From: Erpobdella octoculata
Lineage: Eukaryota > Annelida > Clitellata > Hirudinida > Erpobdellidae
DNA length: 64,000 bases
Direction of reading: 5' to 3'
NCBI GenBank assembly: GCA_963978895.1
Contig: OZ022240.1
Span: 8,289,550 to 8,353,549 of the forward strand
The translations under genes were made by a program, and so were the position numbers. The notes below the pieces were generated by a model that did no database searches, was not told where the DNA came from, and was given only the letters and a program-made list of their open reading frames with translations. This document shows positions 11,601-23,576 of the stretch, piece after piece. Positions within the stretch are counted from its first letter, which is position 1; the number at the start of each line of letters is the position of its first letter.

Positions 11601-14600
11601 TATGAGTTTATACCACTGATTGTTTTCATAGGCATACGAACAAAGAGAGTGGGCACAAATGCAGGGCCGTAACCAGCTATGGGGCCGGGGGGGCCCAGGT
11701 CCCCCCAGTTTTGTTCAGGCCTCCCCAGTTTTGGTCGGGCCCCCCCAGCTCATTCAGGCCCCCCCCAGTGTTTTGTATTGCTGTCCAGTTAATATAAAAC
11801 CGCACAATTTATCTAATAATAATAATACAAGAGAAAGAGCTACTGAGAGGGCAAGAAAAAGAGATATGCTGAAAAGTTAAAGAACCAGCAAAATAAACTG
11901 TCCAGTAGAGAATGAAAGAGAGACTGGAAAGAGGCTAGGCTACCAACATATAAAGGGAGAGAGTACTGTTAAAGAACTTAGGAACCTAGCAGAATAGGCA
12001 GCTCACGTTGAGAAGGAATGAGATATGCTAAATAAGTTAATGGCTAGAGAATATCACCGCTCACAGAGAGAGGAAAAGAGAGATGCTAATAGAAGAGACT
12101 TACCACAGTGACCGGAGGCAGTGACCGCATGCAAGAACACTCTACTATACACTAACATAAATTTCATTGTTGTTTGTTTGCGTCCTCGTCACTTTCTTTC
12201 TCAGCGTTCTAGATCGACATTTTATCTTCAGCATTTGTTTTATTTCAAATTCAAATTAATTCGGTAGAATAATGTAGAATAAGATTCAAATTTCAATCGC
12301 TGAACCTGTTTTTTTGCGTAAAGCTCATTTTGAGGGTCAAATCACTGGCACGCGCAACTTATGTAAACACAAAATTTATACAGTGCCCCCCCCCCCCCCC
12401 CAAAAGTTCTTGGGCCCCCCACTTCCAAATTCCTGGTTACGGCCCTGCACAAATATCTGAAAATCGGGAAATAAGATGTAAATTTAGGCAAAGCTATTTA
12501 GCAATTTTCGACAAATAGGCAGAACGTTTTTGAAAAAAATCAATTTTTTAGCATTGTTGAGAACGATTCATGTAAACACAGATTAGAACAAATTCTATGA
12601 CATAGACAATGTTTTTTCCTGGATTAATTAGGGAGTCTGGATTTAGATGTTATCAGGTGTACTGTCCAAAAACGTATGCTGGATATACAATGTGTGAATT
12701 TGAATTTGTATTTCAGTTTGTTGTGTTAAATACTTTATTATCAAAGACGAGTGTAGTCTCAGCAGATGCTCGCTTAAAAAAATTGTCAATGTTTTGAGGC
12801 GCTGGTGGCAGAGTGGTAGAGCGTTCGCCTGTCGATCGTTAGGTCGGCAGTTCAAACCTCGCCGGCGTCACCAGCGTAACTCCCTTAAGCAAGGAGTTCA
12901 CTCGCATTTGCTAAAGGGGTAGGCGCCTATAAATGGCTGCCTTTGCAAGTACCCTCCCTCTCTCGCCTTGAGCAAGACTTGTCTTGATAAGGCGTATGCT
13001 AAATCTCAATAAAAAAAAAATAATAGCCAGAAAAACAACTACAAAAATTAAGGACACACAAAACAAAAATAATCACCCAGGACACGCGATTTTTGTTTAT
13101 TGAGGCAAGAGTTGGAAAGAAAAAATAGTATTTCGTAGAAGGTAAGCTCTAGTTGGCAGGGAAACACCAACAGACGTTCTACAAGATTAAACTGCCATAG
13201 ATTGCCATTGAATATTTTTGTACCATTTAAGTCTGGATAAGATTATTAGTGAAAAGGATTTCTGGTTTAGTGGTAATGATCAAAACATTTATTATCCTAC
13301 ACACTGATGTTTCAGATGAGTACCCTAAAAAGTTGTGAAGTTGATCACAATCTGCTCAGCAGAAAAATCAATCTACTCAGTTTTTACTGACCGCAATTCA
13401 ACAACCTGTTCACAAGCAACTGTAGCCGTTGTTGGTTCAATTCTATGCAGCAACGACCTTCATGCTGTTTTGCCAATCTTCAACCAAATTGCTTATATTT
13501 TAGCCACAAATCTGTTTCAAGTGTTCTCCCAAGCTTCTTAACTGGTGTGAAAAAAGACTTCTTGCTCTCTCTCTCTAAAAACCCCACCCTTGCCATGGCA
13601 TTCATCTGTCAGCCATTCGGGCAAACCTCAGCCCCCCACCTCACCACTTGTACGCCTATAGTGGCTTATGTTCTTTATGTGAGTGCTCTAAGTTCAAAAC
13701 ATCTCTCATTTACTGCGTTTAACTTGTCCAACTGCTTATCAATTCGTAAACATAAAAATGTTGTAAAAATATCAACTAATTTCTTTAAGTCAATATTTTT
13801 GCAATTTTTTATTTTTTGCAAGAAGTATCCAACAGCGTTCAAATGGTTTTTTTCATTGTGCTACGAACGTACTTTCGAATGTTATGAATACTGAAAAATG
13901 ACCGTCCGCAGCCACATTTGCAACTGGCATTTTGAGCCCCAACTAAAAAGATTTTTCTCAATTTATGAAATCCATTAGTTGGTTTTGATAGAGCTAATGT
14001 TTTTTGAAAATCTTTATGCTTTGAGAACTGTACTAAGATTACTTTGCAAACATCAATCTGAGATGACAACGTAGCAGCTCTGACTAAGCTGTATGCATCG
14101 ATCAATACCTTCATAATTTTCAGGTCTATGCAGTTAGTAGAAGCTGGATGGCAATCATAAATACTTTTACTATTGTTTAATCAACGTTCAACTTCATCCA
14201 AAATTTAGTCCATTATCGAGAAAAAAGGTTTTGTGCATTCATGTGCTTACATTTAACCTCTATCGTACTTTTTACTGCTTTGTTTTATGTCCAGAAATTT
14301 TTGTGGGTAAAATTTCTGCTTTGGAGGGCTAAGTCTTTTTAGCCCCCTAGCTTCCCTGGCTACACCACAGCAGGGGTATCACACCATACAAATAAAAAAT
14401 ATTTGACTCTTAAAAAAGCTAAAACTAGGTGTCTGTGGAGATGCTTAACATATGCAAAAAGTGTTAGAAAAGGTCCTCACAGCCCCCCGTCTAATCTAGA
14501 TACCCTCTTGATCAGCTGAAAAATGTCAAAATTCCTGACAAAAGATGACATTTATCCATGTCCCCCTCTGGCTACGCGCCTGTTCATTAAAGATAGTTAC

Positions 14601-15349
14601 ATGTATTTTTTAGCTTGACCCGACCCACTCGCATGTCAAAATTCTACAACCCGACCTGATCCGGTCCATGTACAGCTCTGATTTGAAGCATTGATATTAA
14701 CTGGTAAATATTCAATAAAGCTCACCATAAAAACTTCTGTAGCTTGATTATCACAGGAAATGTAGTGCTTCAGAGCATCAAAGTGAAAAACGTTAGTTAA
14801 CAATCTTCTATTTCGATGCCATTTGCTTCCTGAACTAATCAACAAACCGTCCCCAGGCCACAGTTTTCCAAATTTATAAAATCCGGTATTAATTGTCTTT
14901 AGCGCTTTTAAAAATTGTAAAACAAATTAACAAACAAAAAAATAAACAAACAGATATTTCTTACCTGATGTTTTCAAAACGGTTTTAACAGTTTCAGGAT
15001 GATAGACAAGAACGTATGGTCTTATAAAGTTTCCTATCCAAAAACCAGACACTCGAGGATATTTTAGAACCATTTCTCTAAAATATGCCAAGCCGTCTTC
15101 TCCAGGACCAGGAAACTGTTAAAAAACAATAAAATTAAGTAAACTATTTAACACTAAAATTATAAATATTGCAAGTCAGACCTTATCCATATGACCCCAC
15201 AACCAATGTTTTGGATCCATCGGAAATTTGTCCACTACTTGTCCAATTTTTCTCATTTTTAAAACAAAAAATATAAATTTGTAGATGGTGTATGCAATCC
15301 AAAAAGTTACCAGAACGGTAAAATATTTGATAATTGATATCCAAAACAT
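8659..15349 (-). CDS. Cytochrome P450, CYP4 type, gene A (exons 1-4 only)
   Basis: Four exons on the minus strand: 15349-15182, 15115-14965, 14904-14726 and 8783-8659 (168, 151, 179, 125 nt). They match the first four exons of genes B and C in length and phase. Exon 1 encodes an N-terminal hydrophobic anchor (FWISIIKYFTVLVTFWIAYT) and a KMRKIGQVVDKFPMDPKHWLWGH hinge-like segment. Exon 3 carries [22 protein letters not shown], the helix C motif (W-x3-R) that contacts the heme propionate. Exon 4 encodes EKLSSFSKSQEYF and LRCAFSFES. All donors are GT and acceptors AG, with no stops. Exons 5-12, with the helix I, ExxR and heme-Cys motifs, are not seen between 8659 and 1. They may lie beyond the left edge, or the gene may be truncated. 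Intron 3 (about 5.9 kb) holds hAT, LINE and SINE insertions. A membrane-bound mono-oxygenase is expected; the substrate is unknown. Confidence 0.85.
9010..9206 (+). pseudogene. LINE reverse transcriptase fragment (CR1/L2-like)
   Basis: A plus-strand frame reads LDYCNGLVFQEKKGLELS, then with a frameshift QLIYRLPSHASV and RIAYKLCV. This matches the segment after the RT catalytic core in CR1/L2-type LINEs (LDYCN, then a thumb-like R-I-x-[FY]-K-L). A better-preserved relative lies at 35840-36975. It stops at a hAT-like end at 9207. Confidence 0.6.
9207..9765 (+). pseudogene. hAT element left end and partial transposase copy
   Basis: The segment starts CAGAGGCGTAACGTAGG, a hAT-type inverted-end sequence, and resembles the left end at 55451 (both then have a [gt]catcagctatttttgga-like stretch). 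From 9340 it repeats a piece of the transposase at 10530-10915: LEKHLKKCQSMNELHN, EQPIVIFNET and LLNSLSDRFRYIRDV. Stops and frameshifts near 9585 and 9640 show it is dead. Confidence 0.7.
10091..11215 (+). pseudogene. hAT-superfamily transposase, degenerate
   Basis: Consecutive plus-strand segments read in order as the catalytic and C-terminal parts of a hAT transposase: LPCFPHTLQLIIRDL (10137 on), DCPTRWSSIFFMIDRM (10300 on, the RW signature), EKYQSMNELHNEMLEQP, LSDRFRYIRDV, DIELTTYLTAM, then PLPDEENCIAEW and, with a frameshift near 11090, SEAFIERLFSTCGMLTSGRR. The last is the hAT dimerisation block. At least three frameshifts or stops interrupt it. Closest in style to BED-finger hAT transposases of animals; no BED finger is visible. 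It sits in intron 3 of P450 gene A. Confidence 0.85.
11662..12447. mobile_element. hAT MITE, 786 bp
   Basis: Inverted ends CAGGGCCGTAACCAG (left) and CAGGGCCGTAACCAGG (right, reverse complement) are flanked by an 8-bp duplication with one mismatch, cacaaatg (11654-11661) and cacaaata (12448-12455). The 8-bp duplication and CAGGG ends are typical of hAT. Just inside both ends lie C/G homopolymer tracts (ggggccgggggggccc; cccccccccccccc). There is no transposase. Confidence 0.9.
12796..13020 (+). mobile_element. tRNA-derived SINE
   Basis: The head has a good RNA polymerase III A box (tggcagagtgg, about 12805) and B box (gttcaaacc, about 12850) with tRNA-like spacing. A tRNA-unrelated body of about 150 bp follows, ending in aataaaaaaaaaataatag. 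The body shares gtaggcgcctataaatggct with the SINE at 48482, so they belong to one family. It lies in intron 3 of P450 gene A. Confidence 0.88.
13021..14600. other. Unassigned intronic sequence with a degenerate coding-like stretch
   Basis: From about 14114 to 13400 the minus strand has a broken frame that looks coding (CKVILVQFSKHKDFQKTL, ASCKCGCGRSFFSIHNIRKYVRS, then after stops WLTDECHGKGG). The CxCxC plus H spacing hints at a metal-binding piece. I do not recognise the family; a dead transposase is the likeliest explanation. A segment with transposon-like CCCTGGCTAC motifs lies at about 14340-14375 and again at 14570. Confidence 0.35.
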
Positions 15350-16220
15350 TTTAAATAGAACATTAATTTTTACAACGTTTTACTTAGCTAGCCTTTGTCT
15401 CTGTCCAGATAAATCTTGCAATAGAATTTTCGACCACTTTGCGACAAGTTACAGCTCTGAAACCTTTAATATAGCTCTGAACCCAACGACGGGGCGTCAT
15501 ATGTGGGAGCAGGGTTACCATCACCCATAAATTTTTGAATTTTCAAAAAAAAATTAATTAAGACGAAGTTTAAGAAAATTGCTGAAAAATGTACCTCCGA
15601 CTACCTCCTCTTTTCGATTATTGGGGGGCCAGGGGCTGGTTGCCCCTCCCAAGGATTGTTGAAAAAAGATTTTTATCAACATACATAACTTCCTATTGTC
15701 TGTATGTATGTATATTATACATATTGTATATATGTATGTATGTTAGCAATTTTGCATAACGTGGTGGCCCGCGGTGGTCAGCAATCAGCAATTGATAAAA
15801 TTAGTGCGCGCATGCATGTAAGAGAAGTAATTGCGCAATTGTACACTGTTATTCCTAAAAATCATAAGAGGTGGCGCTGCAATCGAATAATAATAATATA
15901 TAATAAAATTTTGAAAAATCCGTTATTTTTGACAAGCTATTTGTAGTACCGTATTTTTGTCCATATAACGCGCGCGTTATATGCGTTTTTACATACAGCT
16001 TTCTCCTTAAGCGCGTTATATGTTATATTTCACCTATCAAAAGCTAAAACCTAAAAAATTAAAAAATAATTTTACATCATGAAAAATTACAAATAATAAA
16101 AAGTATAAAAATTTAATTTTTCAAAACAACGCTTGTATAAAAATTTAATAAAAACTTAAAAATAATATATGAGTGTACGTAATAGAATATTTTGAAATAA
16201 ACCTTTCGTTTGGAAGATAA
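15350..16220. other. Upstream flank of P450 gene A
   Basis: No gene is recognised. The stretch holds a perfect 16-bp palindrome ataacgcgcgcgttat (about 15965-15980), with a second gcgcgttatatg copy near 16010, which could be a small foldback element. A G/C tract (ggggggccaggggctgg) lies near 15624. I do not see a convincing promoter element. Confidence 0.4.
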
Positions 16221-16221
16221 G

Positions 16222-16445
<224 letters not shown>

Positions 16446-16453
16446 CCCAGTTA

Positions 16454-17966
<1,513 letters not shown>

Positions 17967-17975
17967 CAGTAATCA

Positions 17976-18471
17976 TTAACATAGTAACTTATAATATATA
18001 AACTTTTTTTTTTCTTCTTTCGCGTTGTTATGGTGTTGTTGCCCACAAGATGTTGGGAGTGGGGACATCTCTCGGACAGATTCCTCAATGTCACTTGTGA
18101 CTTCGACATTCTCTGGAACTCTCACCGGCACTGACATCTCGGGAACAGACTCCAGCACCTCATCCAAAACTTCCTCCGAAACTCCGCTTGAATCACTCCG
18201 CGTGGACATGCCAGGAACAATCTGTGTTATTTCAACCGAGATTTCTTCTGGAACTTTCTCCAGAACCTTATCCAAACCACATCTCTCACTCACATGTCTT
18301 GTTTCATCTATTACCACTTTAGAACCATGTGCACCCTTGTAGACTTTGGGTCATATAGTTTTAGGACCTGTGGGAAACTATCAAACTGTTTGTTAATTTC
18401 CGGACTATGGCGTAAGATCAAGAGAGCTTCTTTTATTCTCAATTGTCTAATATCTTTTTCCATAGTCAGCA
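17976..18471. other. Coding-like stretch of unknown nature
   Basis: Both strands are open over about 18000-18340. The minus-strand frame (113 codons, 18317-17976) is rich in Val, Glu and Ser and has an irregular SVxExS(V/P)E-type repeat (PEMSVPVRVPENVEV, DIEESVREMSPLP). GC content is higher than the surroundings. I do not recognise a family, and no intron signals are clear. Confidence 0.3.
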
Positions 18472-18479
18472 CATTAACA

Positions 18480-19812
18480 CAGAGGCGTAGCGAGGGTTTT
18501 TGGCGCCTGGGGCGAAACTATAAATTTTGCGCCCCCTCCCCCGGCGCCCCCGGGCCTCCCCCCGTTGCAATGAAGAAGTTAAAGTTAAACGTTACGTGTC
18601 CTATTGTTCTTATCATTTGACTTTTGTTGAGAAAAAGATTCGATGTTTACTTCGTTCATACTTTTGCCGTTCTCTTAAGAACTAAAAGTGTAGGTTTATA
18701 TGCGTGCGTTTTGGCGCCATCTTTTCGCGATCAGTATTTGAAAACAAGTAAATTAAAAACGAATTTTTAAAACCCAATGCTTTTATATGTAATTAAAACA
18801 CAAATTTTGCAATCAATTTTTTCTTATAATTATAATTATTTGATTATAATTATTTATAATTTTATAATAATTTATAATAATTTATAATTTACAATTTATA
18901 TTATTTATAATAATTTATAATTTATATTATTTATAATAATTTATAATTTATAATAATTATAATTATTATAATTTTTTCTTCCCATATAAAAATGAAATTA
19001 ATTAAAATTAACTAAATTAATTGACTTATTGTAAAACTAATAATTGAATATTGCATTGTCTTCTATTTTGAGCATGTATGCAAAATTTGAAAAAAATCTA
19101 TCATCGGGAAGTGACTCAAAAATTGATTGCAAGATTTGAAACAGACAGAGAAACAGAAAGACAAACAGAGACGACGAGTAGATAAAAGCATTGTAGAAAA
19201 AATGCGGCAAGCAAAAATTTTATTTAAAATACCGTAAAGAACAGAAATAAATTTTTTAAAAATTCACAAAATTCAGTGAGAATAAATCTAATAAATAAAT
19301 GTCAATAAATGCACACACTGATGAAATTAAATATGATCCTTAGGCTGTGTGTCATAAACTTGATGTCATAAAGGAGGTGTGCTGCACAGGACACAGACGT
19401 TCTAGATAGCAAGAGCAGCTTTCAAAACATTGGCTCTACGTCAACGATGTGAAATGACTGGTGGCTGGAGCATGAAGGGGTCACCAAGTTCCACCTTGCC
19501 TGAGCCGGAGATCTGTGCCTAGATTTTGGCTGGTGGGTTTGAAATGAAACACATGAGTGACATGGCTCTCTCCCTTCCTAAGAACCTAACAAGTTTTATG
19601 CTGCAGAACAACTAAATGGACTGAAGCAGCAGATATACAACTAGACTGTGGACGACATCCTGATGCAAGGAAGGAAACTACTGTTTTTCTTGCATATTAC
19701 GCAAACTTTGAGAGAGAGTTAGTCTAGCACGAATATACTGTATCTTCCTCTTCGGCGCCCCCCCCCCCAAGATGGCGCCCGGGGCAGCTCGCCCCCCCTA
19801 GCTACGCCCCTG
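18480..19812. mobile_element. hAT MITE, 1,333 bp
   Basis: Inverted ends CAGAGGCGTAGCGAGGG (left) and CAGGGGCGTAGCTAGGGG (right, reverse complement) are flanked by 8-bp duplications with one mismatch, cattaaca (18472-18479) and cattaata (19813-19820). Just inside are GC-rich stretches (ggcgcctggggcg; gcgccatcttgg reversed). The middle contains an AT-palindromic region (about 18825-18970) and a repeat (19010-19195) also found at 32870-33050 and 33280-33470. No transposase is seen. Confidence 0.88.
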
Positions 19813-19829
19813 CATTAATATTATCCACA

Positions 19830-20400
19830 AAAGTTTGTCGCTTCAAGTTACAATTATGAATGTGATTAAAATGCTGTAAGATGCTTCCATTCTGTAAGTG
19901 CATTGTAAGACGTCTGGACAAAGCAGTCGTTGTTGATCCGATGTACCTATCCACCTTACTATATGGAATCGGGCATTTAAATTGATACACCAGATGTGTC
20001 GACTGCAAAAAGTCTTTCTTTGGAGCACAGCTATTTTTATCACCAAGTTATAAGTTTTTTAGATTTTTGTTGTAGATATTGAAATGCATTGGAACTTTTG
20101 TGATGGGTCAACAAATGAGGTCAAAATTCCACGAAGAACCTTTCCATCAATTTTATAATTTCTATGCATTTGTGCACAGTAATATAGAGAGATAGAAAAT
20201 CGTGGATTCAACATCTTTAGGGTTCTATCAACAAACATTTCTATTAAGTGATCCACAAAGAAATTGGTATAGTTACTGTTAACCAAAACTTGTTTGATAT
20301 GTTGAACCTCCAAGTGAAACGAGCTCCAGTCCTGATTAAACTTATAAGCTCTATGTAGATAGTTATTGACAACACTTCTTTTTTATTGTTCAGGACAGTC
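19830..20400 (-). pseudogene. Penelope-like element: C-terminal part with GIY-YIG nuclease
   Basis: The minus-strand segments read FNQDWSSFHLEVQHIKQVLVN and FVDHLIEMFVDRTL (about 20340-20180), then LVYQFKCPIPYSKVDRYIGSTTTALSRRLTMHL (20000-19890). The latter fits the GIY-YIG endonuclease of Penelope-like elements: YxF.CP, YIGxT, then R and H. The stretch carries frame changes and stops. The matching RT core lies next to it on the opposite strand. Confidence 0.75.
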
Positions 20401-20459
20401 ACTGTCTGCATTGAGGCAGGAGCCATTATCCATCGGCTTGTGATAGACCTGTCTATGAA

Positions 20460-20750
20460 GTCGTGATTCATCACCCTTAATCATGTTCGATATGTGGATG
20501 ACATTTTCCTGGTTGTTAACACAGATGATGAAATACCACTTTTACAGAAATACTTTCAAGAAAACTCTTTTCTTCATTTCACATACGAATTGTCAAATGA
20601 TAAAAACGAAATTCATTTTTTGGACACTTTTTTCCTCATCTTTTATCCGATCTATGACTTTAAAAATATTTGCAACAATTTTCAGTCAAACAATTGTTGT
20701 GTCCAGAATTTTAAAAAAGCTTGCATCATGTTGCAGAGCAAACTTTAGTG
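20460..20750 (+). pseudogene. Penelope-like RT core fragment, inverted
   Basis: The plus-strand frame reads HVRYVDDIFLVVNTDDE (about 20483-20530), with YVDD as the RT catalytic box, followed by LQKYFQENSFLHFTYELSNDKNEIHFLDT, the usual palm-end segment (FLD). It is on the opposite strand from the GIY-YIG part although both should be co-directional, so the element has been inverted internally. It ends near 20750. Confidence 0.75.
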
Positions 20751-20759
20751 CAATTCAAC

Positions 20760-21935
20760 CATGAAGCGCCATTTGCGCTAAAAAAAATCCTCATTAAAAT
20801 CACTGAACTGACTGAGTTTGAAAAACCTCAATTTTTCTGGATATTTCAGTTTCCTCGGTAAGCACTCATGATGCTTTCAGCTACTATAAGAATCAAGCCG
20901 ACAGTCAAAAATGGCATAGTACAGCAAAGTTCATCACACTTATTTCAAAGCTTTCCAATATCATTAATGTAAAATTTCTGCAAAAAATTTTTTTTTTAAA
21001 TGCATGAGTTTGTTGAGTTTTCTCGGAATTGGAAAGCAAGCGGCGAAAAAAATTCTGACTTGATTTTTCTTGCTATTCGACACACGTGTTCATTCACCGT
21101 TTACCAATCAGTTTTTTTTATGACCGCCAAATACTCCGATATTCATCGACAACAACGGTTTGTGCCGGCTTTGTGACGCTCAGCACTTGACAACAGAAAT
21201 TTTATCATTATCGGGCCCAGAACTTAGAATGACCTTCGTTTTCCGTTCTATCGAGATTATCTTAAATGGAATTTATAAGACTAATTATTGGCGGATTGTG
21301 CTGTATATCTCTTGAGTCATAATAAATTTGTCTTTGTTTGGCTTTGTCAGTTTCAGTCTCATAATTTATAGTCTCGTTTTGAATAGTTTCATCAAATTTC
21401 AGAAGCAACTATTACACTTCAATGCACCAGGTGTTGGAGAGCGATAGGAAAACTTGAGCTGTGTCTGTCCTTAAGTTCTCTAAACTTAACTATGTTTTAT
21501 GCAACAATGTCTTTAAAAAAGATATAATGTCAACTTTAGATGTCAAGGAGCAGTACAACACAGTAAATTTTGTAGTTTTAAAACTTTTCATGAAATTGTT
21601 AGCCAGTGATGCTCGCATAATATTTTATCATGGGCAAAAACACATGGAGAAGGAGCCATAATTTACAATGTCACATTGTTTGCAAGCTTTTCCACATCAT
21701 AATCAAAATATTAGTAAAAGAAATAAAAAAAAGCAAACAAGAATAATAGAGCTGAAGAAGAAAAAAATTAAACTATGAAATTGCACTTGAAATACATTTT
21801 AACTTAAATTATTTTGTGTTTTTAAACAACTATTTGAATGTTAATTGTCAGATAATAAATGTTTTATTCATGTCTTTTAGTTGTTCAAATGTAAAATAAT
21901 AAAAGTTGTCAAAGGTTTTTTTAATTTGTAGCTCT
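20760..21935. other. Unassigned AT-rich sequence
   Basis: No family is recognised. Short open frames here (for example 21461-21661 on the plus strand) have no motifs and look random. Rest of the Penelope-like copy may extend into 20760-20900. Confidence 0.4.
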
Positions 21936-21939
21936 CTCA

Positions 21940-22062
21940 AGCAGCCAAGTATTACGCGATACAATCGCCTCATGTGGTAAGCACGCCGTGTGAGCTTTAC
22001 CGGGCTCGAAGTTGCTTAACTGTGATCAGATGAGAATCGGTGTTTTCAACATGTGCGATGAA
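21940..22062 (-). rRNA. 5S rRNA-derived sequence, half conserved
   Basis: On the minus strand (22056-22000) the sequence gttgaaaacaccgattctc, ctgatcac and agttaagcaac followed by tcgagcccggt matches animal 5S rRNA from about base 17 to base 70, including the A-box region of the internal promoter. The remainder (21998-21940) is diverged, although atacttggctgc at the end recalls the 5S segment. It is one copy, not an array, so a 5S pseudogene or a 5S-headed SINE is likelier than a working gene. Confidence 0.7.
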
Positions 22063-22064
22063 AC

Positions 22065-23560
22065 AAATATACAAACAAACAACAGAGCAAGTTAATATAA
22101 GCGTTGTAAAATGAGTTTTTATGATGTAAAATTATTTTCTACTTTTAGTTTTTTTCTCTGTGATATTTGTGTTAAACGATTTTGACGGTAAAAACTTAAT
22201 TAAATAATTTGACCATTTAAACAATTAAGAGTAAGGTAAAGTACCGCAAGTTTGCTGATTATATTTTGGTACAGAAAATAGCTGAACTTTAAACTATTGC
22301 TGATACGCAATTTAATACTGTTGTTTAACTAGCTCAAACTACTGTTCGAAAAACATGACATTAAACAATCGGTTTGCTAAAAATATAGCTAAGGTCACAA
22401 AGCAGACTACAGCTTTAACAGAGTAATCAACTAGAGAATATGTTTTTATAAAGAAAATTGGCAGTAAAAGTTAATTTAATTGCTGTTTTTTTAATAAATA
22501 AACATTTCAAAATTTCACATTTCACTAGTGTAATGGTATTGATACAATGTTGATTACCTCTAAGCTGTTTATAGCTAAGAATTGTACAATCGTTACAAAT
22601 TTTTTGTCACAGATGCAAGTCGTTTATCCAATCTTGTGGTTAGAGATGGTGCCATACGCTTTTTCTTTTTTGGAGTAATTTTCAATTTATATTTAACTCT
22701 CTGCTCCTGCAGGCAGAGAGACAACCCAAAAAATTTAGTATCCTAATCTTTGTGAAGTTTCAGTCTGATACTAGATTGAAAAATTGTATTAACTCTGCAA
22801 TAGATATCATTAGAAAAAATTGATAGATTATTTTTAAAAAACAATGCCATTACAGTAACTAAGACAATCTCATTGGCTGCGCCTCATAGCCTTTCATTTT
22901 GTTCATCGGGATTTAGCCTGATATCTCTTCCGAATCAATAGGTCTAGCAGAAGTTTTAATCTTTAATAGCAACCAATGACACGTTAAAGGTTGAAAAAGC
23001 AGGTTTTGAAAAAAGTTAGCTTGAGAAGCATTCTCATTCACTGGGAATTTTTTTTATAAAAAAAAAAAAGATAAACAGTCACTCATGCCAGAGAACAAGC
23101 TCAAAGTGGATTTTTTTATGCTTGAGATCAATATAAGAAAGCTTCAATGAAATTAAAAAATCTAAAACGTATTTTTTTCTTATGAAATGAAAATCACGGA
23201 AAATCAGCAATATAGTAATTGCTGAATGATTTCAATGACAATGACATAAAATAAATGCGTTTTGTAATTATTTTCTAGAACAAAACACATTATCTGAGAA
23301 CAGAATAAAACTCTTCTAATTTTTTCTAAAAAGAAAAAAACAAATTATTTTGATTTTAACTATGTTGTTCATTAAAAAGGAATGCACAGCCGATAAAATA
23401 CAATCGTATAATGTATAATCAACAGCTTTGATGAAAAAGTTATGCAAAAAACATTTTTGAACATTGACAAGATAATATTGACAGCGATTGAGAATAAACA
23501 CATTTTTTTAGTTTTTGTTTTTTGTTTTTTAGGAAGGGGCCCAATTGGCACTGTTTGGGG
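22065..23560. other. Unassigned AT-rich sequence
   Basis: No gene, motif or repeat is recognised over this stretch. Near 23535-23567 the sequence aggaaggggcccaattggc may be the end of an older element into which the Mutator-like element inserted (gcacggccctgc flanks it on the other side). Confidence 0.4.
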
Positions 23561-23576
23561 GGCATCATCCTATAAG

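Noticed and set aside
12796..12870. A tRNA gene
   Set aside because: The A and B boxes are good, but the arms do not close into a full cloverleaf that I can draw, and a SINE body with an A-rich tail follows.
9207..14590. One hAT element spanning from the end at 9207 to the CGCGCCTG end at 14578
   Set aside because: The flanks (ctctgtgt and ttcattaa) do not form an 8-bp duplication, and other elements and P450-related intron lie between, so I keep only the parts that can be supported.
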